DNA of 64,000 nt, from positions 124,001 to 188,000 of the forward strand of contig CAJFCV020000004.1 in NCBI GenBank assembly GCA_904066235.2, read 5' to 3'. Source of the DNA: Bursaphelenchus xylophilus. Taxonomy: Eukaryota > Nematoda > Chromadorea > Rhabditida > Aphelenchoididae. Positions 34,375-45,888 of the stretch are shown here, piece by piece; position 1 is the first letter of the stretch; every line of letters starts with the position of its first letter. The notes beneath the pieces are model-generated. The model was not told the origin of the DNA and ran no database searches. It worked only from the letters and a program-made list of their open reading frames with translations. The position numbers and the translations under genes are program-made.

Positions 34375-37300
34375 ATGGTTTTTAATAAATCTAAAAAGAC
34401 GGAAAATGCGGATCTTTTCCCATATTACTTGAAAACCAGAGGACTGGTGAAGCAGCACATTACCAGTTTCGACTATTTTATTGGTACAGACATCAAGAAG
34501 ATTGTCTCTGCAAATTCAACTTTGAAGTCGGATGCATCAACTTGTTTCTACTTAAAGTAAGGTGTTTTTAGCTTATTTCTTTTAAATTTAGGGTTGAAGA
34601 AGGTGTAAAGGATAGAATCAAGATATCGAAAGGGTTAGCAAACGCTGAAAGGCTTTTATACTTGATCCATTACCTTATTTTAGGTACCTTGATGTCTATA
34701 TTGGTGAACCCTCCAGTGAGGAAGGGTTTGGTGTGGCGAACGGGAAGATCACTCCGCACGAATGTCGGCTCCGCGATCTCACTTATGCAGCTCCAATCTA
34801 CGTGGATGTTGAGTATACTCGAGGAAATCAGAAGGTCCGAAAGAATGCCCTGATCATTGGCCGTATGCCAATTATGCTTCGCTCAACTCGTTGTATCCTA
34901 AGCAAACTGAAAACCGAAAGAGAATTTGCAGACCACAACGAGTGCCCGCACGATCCTGGGGGATATTTCGTTATCCGGGGCGCCGAAAAAGTGGTGTTGA
35001 TGATGGAGCAGGGTTGCAAAAATCGGATTATGGTCTCAAGAAATTCAAAGAAGGAGTAAGAAATTTTATATTAGTTTGATTATGCTTTTAGGTTGGTCTG
35101 TGAGGTATTATCCTCCACCACGGAGAGGAAGTCGAAGACAAATGTGACGATCAAGAAGAAAAAGTATTATCTGAAGCACAATCAGCTGGCCGAGGAGATT
35201 CCTGTTGTGGTGATCTTCAAGGCTTTGGGAATTGAGTCGGATTACAGTATTATGACGGCAATTGGTGAGGAAGAGATTTATGTGGCCGCTGTGGGGCCGT
35301 CTCTTTTGGAGTGCAAACAAATGGGGATAATCACTCAGGACGATGCCTTGGAGTATATCAGTTCTAAAGTAAGGTGTTTCGATTATTTTTTTTTTGGTTT
35401 TTAGATCGACTCGACAAAAAAAACATCCCAAATTGGCTAAACAAAGCTTTGAGTGTGTTCATTTCCGAATTTTTAGGTTAAAATTCGTCGAATCGGGCAA
35501 AATCCTCGCGCTGTCGGACCGAAAGAGCGGATGCAACATGGCCTCGACTTTCTCCGAAATTCGATGCTTTGCCATGTGCCTTCAACGACCGGGGTAATGA
35601 AGGCCAAAGCAGTGTACCTTGGACTGATGGTTCGACGTCTGATTGCCGCCGATTGTGGATTAGTTCAGCCGGACGATCGGGATTTTTACGGGAACAAACG
35701 AATCGAGCTGGCCGGATCTTTATTGGCCCTGATGTTTGAGGATCTGTTTAAACGCTTCAATCAGGAGCTGAGAAGAGTCGCGGACACTCATTTGTCGAAG
35801 GCGACCGCCGCTCCATTGGATATAATCAAGCATATGAGACAGGTGGGAGATTTTTTATATTGTACTTGGTATTAGAATTGGAAATTGATTTTGAAATTTT
35901 GGGCGGATGGTATGGAAGATGTTTTTCTAAAGCCCTTTTAAGATATTTCGTCACTCTTGAACATCAGTTTTATTGAATTAAGTGTAATTTTTGAGCATGG
36001 ATCATGTTATACTTGATTTAGGACATGATCACGAATGGAGTCAACTCTGCGCTAGCCAGTGGAAATTGGTCGATTAAACGGTTTGGAATGGACCGTCAAG
36101 GAGTCACGCAAGCCCTTTCACGGCTGTCTTACATATCAATGTTGGGGATGATGACTAGAATCAATTCGAATTTTGAGAAGACCAGAAAAGTCAGTGGTCC
36201 CAGATCGATTCAATGCTCACAATGGGGCACTGTCTGCGTGTCCGACACGCCGGAAGGAGAGTCGTGCGGACTGGTGAAGAATCTGGCACTCCTGAGTCAT
36301 GTTACAGTCGACACTGAAGAGGAGCCCATAAAAAGATTGCTGTTCAACTGCGGTGTGCAAGATGTTGTTCCGTTGAAGTTCAGTCAAATTCATGACCCGT
36401 AAGTGTTTTTGTTTTGCAAAGAAAAATGAATTTTGCGACTAATTTTGTCATTTTGATCAAGTACAATGTAAATTGATAAAATTTTTCAGCAAACACTTCT
36501 TGGTGATGCTCAATGGATGTCTTATTGGCTTGATTCAGAACCCTTATACTGTCATTCAGACGGTCCGACTGATGCGACGTTGCGGCCACATCGATCCCTT
36601 CGTCAGCGCCTCATTTAATGAAAGCTCGCGGTCAGTGCTCATCGCCAGCGATGGAGGGCGTTTGTGCCGCCCGTATGTGGTTGTCGACGAAGATGGCAAG
36701 TCCATGCTGAGCTTGGAGCATGTTGAGAAGGTTAAAAGCGGGGAAATGACTTTCGACGACCTGGTTTTAAACGGAGTCATCGAATTTTTGGATGTGAATG
36801 AATTGAACAATTGTGAAGTGAGTGTGTACGAGAAGGACATCAAAAAAGGAGTGACTACCCATATGGAGGTGAGTGGAGCTGGAATTTTTTGTGTTTCGTA
36901 AATTTTGGGTTGATTTCGCTATCTCTTCCGGAAATTTTTATCGGAACTGGGACGATTGGGGAAACCGAAAAGTATTATTTTTCTTCGATGCAAATGTCGA
37001 AATTAGGACCATCGAGGGTGCTGATTTTGAAAATGACATTCATTTTTTTTGATTGTTGCTTTTTTCCTTAAGTAGTACTGTAAAGTAATTTGAATTTTTT
37101 TTCATTAATACTCGATTTGGAGGGTTTCGATGGTGCTGCTTTATAATCAGAAAAAAAATGATTTTTTTCGAAATCGGCAAGGTCGAAACCCCCCAAATCG
37201 AGTATTTCTGAAAAAAAAATAAAAAATGACTACTTTACAGTACTACTTAAAGAAAAAAGTAACCATCAAAAAAATGAATGTCATTTTCGAAATCAGCACC

Positions 37301-39405
37301 CTCGATGGTCCTAATTTAGAGACTTGCACCGAAGAAAAATAATACTTTTCGGTTTCCCCAATCGTCCCAGTTCCGATAAAAATTTCCGGAAGAGTTAGCG
37401 AAATCAATCCAAAATTTATGAAAAATAAAAAAAGAATCCTATCGTACTTTTTCCCCTATCGTCAAACTTCGATTTTTGTCTTATCCCACATTTTCAGATT
37501 GATCCAATGTCAATTCTGGGCGTTGTGGCGGGAGTCATCCCCTATCCCCATCATAATCAGAGCCCTCGGAACACGTATCAGTGCGCCATGGGCAAACAAG
37601 CGATGGGAGCGATCGGCTACAACCAGCACAAACGCATCGACACCCTCCTCTACCTGCTCGTGTACACGCAAAAGCCGCTGGTCAAGTCGAAAACCATCGA
37701 GTTCTGCGGCTACGAGCAACTCCCCGCCGGACACAACGCCATGGTGGCGGTCATGTCGTTCAGTGGTTACGATATCGAAGACGCCCTGGTCCTGAATAAG
37801 GCCTCGCTGGACCGCGGGTTCGGCCGATGCATTGTGAACCGCCAGTGCAAGGCGACCGGAAAACGGTACGCCAACCAGACTTTCGACGTCTTCAAGCCAC
37901 CCGACATCAACGCCTCGAACGGCAAACCCGTCCATCAACAGCGCCATATCGATCTGGACGGATTCGTGAAGCCGGGCGCACAACTCTGGCCACGCGACTA
38001 TTTGGCTCACAAATTTGTACCGACCGTTCAGAACGAGTTCAGCACCACCAATCAGACCAGCTCCAACATTGAGCACAAGCCTCAGCCGACCGTTTACAAA
38101 GGCGCCATGCACGCATCCGCCGATCAAGTCATGGTGTCCTACAATCAGGATGACGCCTACTTGATGAAGGTGCTGGTCACTCAAGTGAGGTAAGGGAATT
38201 TTTTGAAGCGAAGGGGAGAGTTTGAGCCGATTTTTTCTCCCCATTTTTTTTTGATTGAAAATTAATTTTGGAGAATTTTTGAGATTTTTTTGGGAAATTT
38301 TGCTATAATTCAAGTTTGAAAATCCGACCATTTTGCTAGAATTGAGTGTAGTTTATTTCCTATGGTAGGAATTTTCATCTGAATGGCGATTTTTTGAGTT
38401 ATGAGAGATTTACGATATTACTTTAGACGACCCGAACTCGGCGACAAATTCAGCTCCCGGCACGGCCAAAAGGGCGTCTGCGGCTACATTTGCCCTCAAG
38501 AGAACATGCCATTCGATCAGGCGGGGATCTGCCCCGACCTCGTCATGAACCCCCATGGATATCCGTCTCGGATGACGGTCGGGAAATTGATGGAGCTGAT
38601 CAGCGGCAAAAACGCCCTTCAAACCGGCAGATTTCACTACGGAACCGCGTTCGCGGGCGATCAGATGCCTCAAGTGACGGAGGAGCTGGCCAGCTATGGC
38701 TTCAACTATTTGGGAAAGGATATGCTGACGTCCGGGATCACTGGCCAACCAATTCCGGCCTATATCTACTTTGGACCGATTTATTATCAAAAGCTGAAGC
38801 ACATGGTGATCGACAAAATGCATGCCAGAGCCAGAGGACCGAGGTAAGAGGGTTTTTGAGCAGAGGGGAAATGCTTTATTATATTTTTATAAAATTTTTA
38901 TATAATATGGCGAATATGAGTATGGTTTTCGAGACGCATTTTATTAACTAAACAGAGAAGATTATTTTCGTATAAAAAATTTAACAAAACGCGAATTTTA
39001 ATTAACAAAATACGCGCCAACAAAAACGCCGGATAATTATGCATCAACCTAATATTCACTCATTTAATTCACTCATTCAGGACGAGCTTGACCCGCCAAC
39101 CAACCGAAGGCCGCGCCCGAGAAGGTGGCCTACGTCTGGGAGAGATGGAACGCGACTGTCTAATCGCCTACGGAGCCTCGAACATCCTAATCGAACGCCT
39201 GATGGTCTCCTCGGACCAGTTCAGCGTCGATGTCTGCAAGCAATGCGGCATCATGGGCTATCTGAACTGGTGCCAAAAATGCCAAACTTCAACCACAATG
39301 GCCCGCATTCAAATCCCGTACGCCTGCAAATTGCTCTTCCAAGAGCTGCAAGGCATGAACATCATCCCGAAGTTGATCACCAAGAGCATCATGGACGATC
39401 AGTAG
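34375..39405 (+). CDS. rpc-2: RNA polymerase III second-largest subunit RPC2 (POLR3B)
   Basis: Second-largest subunit of Pol III, which transcribes tRNA, 5S and other small RNA genes. Nine exons: 34375-34556, 34684-35055, 35092-35368, 35477-35842, 36022-36398, 36490-36868, 37498-38189, 38427-38843, 39081-39405. Phases agree; 1128 aa, against 1133 in human. Blocks typical of this subunit: RGLVKQHI near the N terminus; [78 protein letters not shown] (887-898, nucleic-acid and active-site region). The C-terminal zinc clamp is Cys 1073, 1076, 1085 and 1088. Wording fits POLR3B rather than POLR2B (for example RKVSGPRS and [17 protein letters not shown]). Start supported by full-length match and an acceptor-like site 4 nt upstream. 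AATAAA at 39561-39566. Intron 6 (36869-37497) carries a fold-back repeat. An apparent extra exon near 34592 was rejected. Confidence 0.95.
36899..37420. repeat. Fold-back repeat inside RPC2 intron 6
   Basis: Arms of about 230 bp: TTTCGCTATCTCTTCCGG near 36917 mirrors CCGGAAGAGTTAGCGAAA near 37386; GGACCATCGAGGGTGCTGA near 37006 mirrors TCAGCACCCTCGATGGTCC near 37297; CTCGATTTGGAGGGTTTCGA near 37111 mirrors TCGAAACCCCCCAAATCGAG near 37183. It ends about 80 bp before the exon 7 acceptor. No clear target duplication. Confidence 0.8.
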
Positions 39406-39560
39406 AGAAAAGTTGAACCGAAAATGGAAAACTGGAGAAGATTTCAGCTCTACGGAGAAGAAAAAGTTGTTTTGTTGGAGCGAAAATTGTTTTTGTTACA
39501 TTTTTTTTAGTTTTTTTGATTTTTTGAAAATGATTTAGTTGTTATAAGCTTGTTCCTTGG

Positions 39561-39566
39561 AATAAA
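39561..39566 (+). terminator. Poly(A) signal AATAAA
   Basis: Hexamer 156 nt after the RPC2 stop codon, in a T-rich 3' UTR. Confidence 0.55.
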
Positions 39567-39819
39567 TTGTTGTTAATTTTTTTTGATTTTTAGATTTGTG
39601 GAGATGCAAAAATGAGTTTAAAAGTGAAATTTTCATTTTGGCGAAAGAAAAATTTTCGTTTTTTTTTCATGAAAAAGTTTCAAAAAATGCAAAATTGTGC
39701 AGCCACGGCGGGAGACGCATCTTCAACGAGCCGCGAAGACACGTACTATTTAGTCTGCTTCTTTCGCTCTGCCTTCAACCATTCAAATAAGAAGCAGAAC
39801 CGAAAACTCTGCTGCTGTT

Positions 39820-39905
39820 TTCAAGAGGCGAGGCTCGAACTCGCTTCCTTCCAACCCAAAAGCGAACCCACTACCGCGAAACTAAATCGACAAGTGACCG
39901 AGGGA
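39820..39905 (-). other. tRNA-like sequence with perfect T-arm
   Basis: On the minus strand a 5-bp T stem and loop GCGAG-TTCGAGC-CTCGC is perfect (B-box GAGTTCGAGCC). An A-box-like TAGTTTCGCGG lies about 50 nt before it. I could not fold a convincing anticodon arm or acceptor stem, so this is more likely a tRNA-derived relic than an active gene. Similar relics at 41113-41205 and 48430-48535. Confidence 0.3.
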
Positions 39906-39958
39906 AGTTCTTTTCTCTCTTGGTTTTTTTCGAGGTCTTGGAGGTGAAAAAAGCTGAC

Positions 39959-40405
39959 AGGGGAAGTACTTCAAGTGTGACGCTCAGATTTTCTTTAAAT
40001 TTTGCACACACATCGGGTATGGACTAAATATTAATTCCTGAAAGTCTTAGCTCGCGCTTTGCGGGCGCCGCCGAGATATCGAACGATTTTTGCCGCCGAG
40101 AGAGCACGCTAAACGTGGAGAGCGGTCAGAGAGAAAAGCGCTTTTTGGCCATAACTTTGGCAGTTTTGTGCGGAAAAATTTGATTTTTTGTAGAAACATT
40201 ATCCTTTACAGTTGAAATAGGCATGAAACTTTTCGTGCCGAAATTCGGCCAAAAGTCCTAAATTTTCGCCGACTTTTGATCTAAAAATCTCGGTTGTTTG
40301 TGTAAAGCGCGAGCTAGGATTCTCGCATATATCTTAGAAAAAATTATTCTAAATTTATGCCAAGTTTCATCAAAATCTGAGCGTCACACTTCAAGTACTT
40401 CCCTT
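39959..40405 (-). mobile_element. Complete MITE family B copy, reverse orientation
   Basis: Ends are AGGGGAAGTACTTCAAGTGTG and CACACTTCAAGTACTTCCCT. The interior follows the consensus in reverse: GCCGCCGAGAGAGCACGC, CCTTTACAGTTGAAATAGGC, GCGCGAGCTAGGATTCTCGC. Confidence 0.85.
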
Positions 40406-41112
40406 GTGAGTATTAGGGCAAATTCTGAGTTGTTACAGTAACCGTATAACGTATTTAAACCCTCAAATATATATGGAGACTTTCTAAGATAAGGCCAATG
40501 TGTTTTATCAGTTTTCTCTGACCAATTTCCGTATTTCGCGTGCTCTTTCGGCCGCAATGATCGTTGAATATATCCTGTAAAACGCGGTCCCAGACGTTCA
40601 GAAATTGTGCTTGAAGTCTGCGGAAATTTTAAAGGAAATCTGAGTGTTGCGATTGGGGTTCTTCCTGGCATTTTTTTTTTTTTTTTGAATGATCATGTCC
40701 GCGTCCCGACTTTCCGGGTCGACGACAGTTTGAGTCAACACAAAATCCATCGATACGGGGAGGTGGATACCCAAACAAGATTGTGAGAAGTGTCAACGAG
40801 GCCTGGCAAAGCCGCTGAATGCGCGGCGGACGCTCGGCGAAGGCTCGGCGAAGACTCGGCGGAGACTTGCAATATGCCCACTTTTTCTATTTTTAGCTGT
40901 TACTAACGTTTGTTTCTTTACCCTTACAAGGGCTCGGCAAAACCTCGTCCCCTGGTTTTTCCTTGAAACATATACCATTTGAAAGAGCGTAAAAAACTGG
41001 TCTAGAAGCAACTTTTATTAGCTGCTATTATCCACTTACGCGCTGGCTAGCGAGAATTTTTTAGTTCTAGGCTAGTCTCACCCTTCTTTTGAGAAAACAA
41101 ACGCGATCGGTT

Positions 41113-41205
41113 TCAAAAGCGAACCGAAGCAGTGCTTCGGTGGCCTAGTGGGGAAAGGCGCTGCTCAAGGACCTGCGAAGTGGGTTCGAATCCTCTTTTG
41201 AATTT
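41113..41205 (+). other. tRNA-like sequence followed by a T-run
   Basis: Contains A-box TGGCCTAGTGG and B-box GGTTCGAATCC with a downstream TTTTTTTT, a Pol III-type stop. TCAAAAG at 41113 could pair with CTTTTGA at 41192 as an acceptor stem, but a hairpin (CCGAAGCAGTGCTTCGG) separates it from the D-arm and the anticodon stem does not pair. Probably a tRNA-derived relic. Confidence 0.3.
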
Positions 41206-42608
41206 TTTTTATTTTCTGGCTAGTATGGAACAAATAGAGTCAGGAAGTTATGTTTAATTTTTGACTAGACTTTTGTGTATACTCAGGTCCATTTTAAAAG
41301 AAAAAACTACAACTTTTTCGTTTTTTTTTATTTGGCCTCTTTGACCTTGTAGTGGGACATCCTGGGTGGTTGAAACTTTCGAAGGCTTTCATATTTTTAC
41401 TAGGAATGCCCGCTAACGGAAAGTACGTAAAAATTGAGTCTGAAAACATCTTACATGTTTGGAACATCTTCGTTTGTCTTGAGTTACAGGACCCAAAACA
41501 TCGCGCAATCACTCATTGAGTACATCAACCTGAATGTCTCAAACTCAGAAAACCTTTTGTATTTTTTGACATAGGTTGAAGCTTCAACCTCATAAATGAC
41601 TAATATTTATATGAAAAGTGATTATTCGATCTCGTTCACGTCTCAGAAGCAAAGAGTTCCAAAATCCAATTTGGAAATTTTAAAAAATGCCCGCTAGTCG
41701 GGCCGTAAGTGGATAATAGCAGCTAATTCAAGGTGATCCTAGACCAGTTTTTTACGCTCTTTCGAATGGTGTATGTTTCAAGATAAAACCAGGGGACGAG
41801 GTTTTGCCGAGCCCTTGTTAGTTATTGTAACATATCAAAGACCAAAATTCGCGGCAAAAAACGAAGATCCGTAGCTTTTGTCTAGATATTATTTGTGTGA
41901 GTACATGTAAAATACCTCAAAATAGACGATAAGCTGTCCTAGGACCCGTTCAATCCTATTATTTCTACCAACTAAGCCTTCTCCTAGCCTCCCCATGCAT
42001 ACAACGACGAACCGACGCGATCCATAGTATCATTGACCCGAACTGTCGCTGAACCGAAAACTCGTAGCTCCTTTATGTCTATTGTATTCCCTTTATTTCA
42101 ATTTTTATTCAACTCTTGGCCTTAAGGACGCCTTCTCATAGCCACCCACCGAATCCGAGAGATATCATCAAATTACGCGTTATTGCCAAACAACTCATCA
42201 TGTTGTTTTTTTTTCATAATCCCCGTCGGCGGGGCCTCCATCTCAATCTAGCGGAGCGGAAATTGAGTTGAAAAATGCCATCAAATGCAGCTGGGGGTCG
42301 TTCTTGGGGAATGCGGTGACCGAATTGCATTTCCCGTTTCTTTTTTCGTGTCCCGCGGCCGGCGCGCCTTGTTTAATTTGGCAATTCTCTCGCGGCGGTG
42401 CTTGTGTTTCAGTCCGCCGCTTCCGTCGAATTCATCAACTCAACATCCGACTTGTGTTCCGCGCTTTGTACGACGACCTCGGGAGCAAGTTGTTTGCGGA
42501 TTTTGCGGCCGAAAGTTTTACGATTTTAACGCGCGCTTTGCAGAAACAACCGATGTTTTTACGCCTAACGTTGGCAAAAATGTGACATTTAGCCTTTGGA
42601 AACTCTTA
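41206..42608. other. Interior of the modular element, no supported gene
   Basis: 41695-41930 is the inverted internal module. 42210-42570 is GC-richer with open frames of 105 and 128 codons that overlap in different frames and match nothing I recognise. No splice-linked structure found. Confidence 0.35.
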
Positions 42609-42610
42609 CC

Positions 42611-43139
42611 AGGGCAGTACCCCAAGTGCGACGCTCAGAATTTGATGAAACTTGACACAAATTTAGAATAATTTTTTCTAAGATATATGCGAGAATTCCA
42701 GCTCGCGCTTTGCAGAAACAACCGAGATTTTTAGATCGAAAGTCGGCCAAATTTAGGACTTTTTGCCGAATTTCGGCACGAAAAGTTTTATGCCTATTTC
42801 TACCGTAAAGGATAATGTTTCTACAAAAAGTCAAATTTTTCCGCTCGAAACTGCCAAAGTTAGGGCCAAAAAGGTGTTTTCTCTCTGACCGCTCTCCACG
42901 TTTAGCGTGCTCTCTCCGCGGCAAAAATCGTTCGATATTTCGGCGGCGCCGGCAAAGCGCGAAATTAAAACTGAAATTCCGTAAAAAGTCTTAAATTTTC
43001 GCCGACTTTCGATCTAAAAATCTCGGTCGTTTCTGCAAAGCGCGAGCTAGAATTCTCGCATATATTTCAGAAAAAAATATTCTAAATTTGTGCCAAGTTT
43101 CATCAAAATCTGAACGTCGCACTTGAGGTATTCCCCTGT
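42611..43139. mobile_element. MITE family B fold-back variant
   Basis: The first 350 bp follow the family B consensus in forward orientation (start CAGTACCCCAAGTGCGACGC). From about 42965 the sequence is the left portion of the same consensus in reverse, ending ...GAACGTCGCACTTGAGGTATTCCCCTG. It is therefore a fold-back made from two left halves. Confidence 0.75.
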
Positions 43140-43522
43140 TAATTTGCACATGACTAAAATTGATAGAAAGACCTTTTTCGGTGGTAAACAGTCACAAAAA
43201 ATAAACTTGTTATTGTCAACCGGTTTCGCTGTAAGGTCCATAATGAATGTTTTCAAAACTTTGGCCTTCGCAGGACTACCATATTAACTTGTTTCAAAAA
43301 AAATGTAACAAATATTCGTGTGGACTTTTACCAATGAAATGGCAGCAGGTGAAAATTTGCGGTATTTGGTGGCATGAGATTTTAGTGAGTTTTGGGGGAC
43401 CTTGGGCTGCTTTCAAACTTGAGTTAACCGATTGTTCCAAGCGCAACACTCAGATTTTCGTGAAATTTTTTCTCGTGGTTAGACCAGTTATCGATTTCTG
43501 AAGAGGAAGTACTTTTCGAAAC
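43140..43522. other. Spacer between MITE B copies
   Basis: No element or gene recognised. An 84-codon open frame here has no supporting features. Confidence 0.3.
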
Positions 43523-43968
43523 AGGGAATTACTCCAAGTGCGACGCTCAGATTTTGATGAAACTTGGCACAAATTTAGAATATTTTTTCCAAAGATATAT
43601 GCGAGAATCCTAGCTCGCGCTTTGCAGAAACAACCGAGATTTTTAGATTGAAAGTCGGCGAAAATTTAGGACTTTTTGCCGAATTTCGGCACGAAAAGTT
43701 TCATGCCTTTTTCTACCGTAAAGGATAATGTTTCTACGAAAAATCGATTTTTTCCGCACGAAACTGCCAAAGTTATGGCCAAAAAGCGTTTTTCTCTCTG
43801 ACCGCTCTCCACGTTTAGCGTGTTCTCTCGGCGGCAAAAATCGTTCGATATTTTGGCGGCGCCCGCAAAGCGCAAGCTAAAACTTTCAGGAATTGATATT
43901 TAGTCCATACCCGACGTGTGTGCAAAATTTAAAGACAATCTGAGCGTCACACTTGGAGTACTTCCCCT
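43523..43968 (+). mobile_element. Complete MITE family B copy
   Basis: Ends AGGGAATTACTCCAAGTGCG and CACACTTGGAGTACTTCCCC, about 446 bp, with the full consensus interior. It is followed at once by a second, shorter family B copy. Confidence 0.85.
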
Positions 43969-43971
43969 GTG

Positions 43972-44272
43972 AGATATATGTGAGAGTCCTAGCTCGCGTT
44001 TTGCAGAAACAATCGAGATTTTAAGATGGAAAGTCGGCGAAAATTCGGCATGAAAAGTTTGATACCTATTTTTACCGCATAGGGTAATGTTTCCACAAAA
44101 AATCAATTTTTTCCGCGCAAAACTGGCAAAGTTATGGCCAAAAAGTGCCTTTCTGTGCTTTTCTCTCTGACCGCTCTCCGCGTTTAGCGTACTCTCTCGG
44201 CCGCAAGGGAGAGTACGAGAAAGTTTTGGGCCATCAAAATATGAGCTTCGCACTTTGAGCACTTCCCCTGTA
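43972..44272 (+). repeat. Internally deleted MITE family B copy
   Basis: It starts inside the consensus at GAGATATATGTGAGAGTCC, directly behind the preceding copy, runs through TTTTACCGCATAGGGTAATG and the GACCGCTCTCCGCGTTTAGCG block, and ends ...CGCACTTTGAGCACTTCCCC. The left terminal repeat and the segment after the CTCTCGG block are missing. Confidence 0.7.
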
Positions 44273-44352
44273 AATTTTTAAACGAATTCACTTTTCTATG
44301 TATTATAAATGTGTAACTTTTCAAAATCCGGAGATTCACCTGTCTCAGAGAT

Positions 44353-44673
44353 TTGAAAGAAGCTTACACAAACATAATATATCTCTCTTTTGCAACCGCT
44401 TTTTACACTTTATTTTCCTTTTCCAATGGGTTCAACATGTTCAACTTTAAAGAACAATGTTTGTACTTGTTCAATCCTGCCCTACATACGACTTGGTCAT
44501 ATTACCTTAATTTTGCCGTGGGAAATGCAATTACGTCGTATTTCGCGAAATATCCGAGAGAATTTTATTGGTTCACACAAATTTCGGGTGGATTTTTCTG
44601 TGTTTCTAGGCTTGGCTTGACACAATATAATAAGATTGATTGGGGTCCTCGGATAGCTTATCCGCTATTTTGA
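44353..44673 (+). other. Open frame of 106 codons inside the modular element, unknown
   Basis: Encodes an aromatic-rich, partly hydrophobic peptide (YYLNFAVGNAITSYFAKYP near residues 50-68). No domain recognised, no splice sites tested convincingly and AT-rich codon use. It could be chance or a decayed cargo gene of the surrounding element. Confidence 0.2.
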
Positions 44674-45474
44674 GGTATTTTACATGTACTCGCATCAATA
44701 ACATCTAGATAAAAGTTAGGGATCTTTGTTTTTTGCCGCAAATTTTGGTCTTCTATATGTCACAATAACCCAGAAAGCAAAACATTAGTAATAGCTAAAA
44801 TTAGAAAAGTGGACATATTGAAAGTCTTCGCCAAGTCTCCGCCGAGCCTTCACCGAGTGTCCGCCGACCATCCAACGGCTTTGCCAGGCCTCGTATGCTC
44901 TTCCTACAACCGTGTTCTGGGCATCCAACTGCCCTACACCCTGTATCGATCGATTTTGCGATGACTCGAACTGTCTCAATTGTAATGGCTCAACACAAAA
45001 TTTCATTTCATTCAATTAACATCTACCCCGCAGATTAATATACTTGACGAACTTGTGGCCGCAGAAATCAAAGCTTAGTCTCCGCCGAGCCTTCGCCAAG
45101 CGTCCGCCGATCATCCAACGGCTTTTCCAGGCCACTTACAAGGGCTCGGCAAAACCTCGTCCCCGGGTTTCTTCTTGAAACATATACCATTTAAAAGAGC
45201 GCAAAAAAATGGTCTAGGATCATCTTTAGTTAGCTGCTAAGATTTTCTTACATACTAGCTAGCGAGCATTGTTTCCTACAACACTTCTCTGGGCATCCAA
45301 CTGCCCTACTCCCCGTATCAATCGATTTTATGACGAGATGTCGTAGACGGAAAAAGTCGGGACGCGAAAAAATATGGCTGAATACAGTGGGGGTCATGAT
45401 CCAGTGGCAAAAAACGTACCATTTTGCATCCGGGAGGTATCAAAAATGTGGCAAAATGCTTCCCTCTCCAACTA

Positions 45475-45644
45475 AAAGGGTCGTGGTGTTTGTCCCAACT
45501 TGGGTGTTATTTTCATTGGGAGTAATTGGAACATTGTACTCGTTGCTGCTCTCAGTATTCCTTACACGGTCTTTGCACGCCCTGCAGCAACATCGAAGGG
45601 CACAAGTGAGCTTTAATCAAAAATTTTGCTGAAATTATATTATT
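45475..45644 (+). other. Possible captured exon fragment within nested MITEs
   Basis: An open stretch encodes a hydrophobic helix-like segment (WVLFSLGVIGTLYSLLLSVF) followed by a basic region HALQQHRRAQ, then CACAA|GTGAGC, a plausible donor. Its GC content is higher than its surroundings. Not recognised; it may be a host exon carried by the element, or chance. Confidence 0.25.
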
Positions 45645-45888
45645 CAGTGGGGACCTGATCCAGTGGCAAAAAACGTACCATTTTGCATCCGGGAGGTATC
45701 AAAAATGTGGCAAAATGCTTCCCTCTCCAACTAAAAAACTCGGTTTTAAAGGGCTCCCTCACAAAAAGAGCGGGCGCGCTTTTGAAATCGGAGTTTTTCA
45801 CTTGTAGAGGGAAGCATTTTGCCACATTTTGATACTTCCTGTATGCAAAATGGTACGTGTTTTACCACTGGATCAGGTCCCCCACTCT
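45645..45888. mobile_element. Fold-back MITE, family A (nested copy)
   Basis: CAGTGGGGACCTGATCCAGTGG ... CCACTGGATCAGGTCCCCCACT, nearly complete fold-back, lying between the two halves of another family A copy. Confidence 0.8.

Larger units (their letters stand above)
40695..45365. mobile_element. Modular inverted-repeat (fold-back) element of about 4.7 kb
   Basis: The left end (CGCGTCCCGACTTTCCGGGTCGACGACAG, 40702-40730) is matched in reverse at the right end (GTCGTAGACGGAAAAAGTCGGGACGCG, 45340-45366). Inside are modules repeated in both orientations. ACAAGGGCTCGGCAAAACCTCG occurs at 40927 and 45137, and inverted at 41800-41821. GAGGCCTGGCAAAGCCG...CTCGGCGAAGACTCGGCGG at 40799-40865 is inverted at 44820-44895 and again at 45075-45137. 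A stretch at 41830-41930 is inverted at 44665-44765. MITE B copies sit in the middle. No transposase or other recognisable enzyme is present. Ends and unity are inferred from repeat symmetry. Confidence 0.6.

Noticed and set aside
34592..34635. Apparent extra RPC2 exon reading [14 protein letters not shown]
   Set aside because: Joining 34556 directly to 34684 restores the conserved YLKYLDVYIG stretch and frame; the extra segment has no counterpart in POLR3B.
34375..39405. RPB2 (RNA polymerase II) as the identity of this gene
   Set aside because: Length and conserved wording across the whole protein fit POLR3B better, including the zinc clamp region and the [11 protein letters not shown] block.
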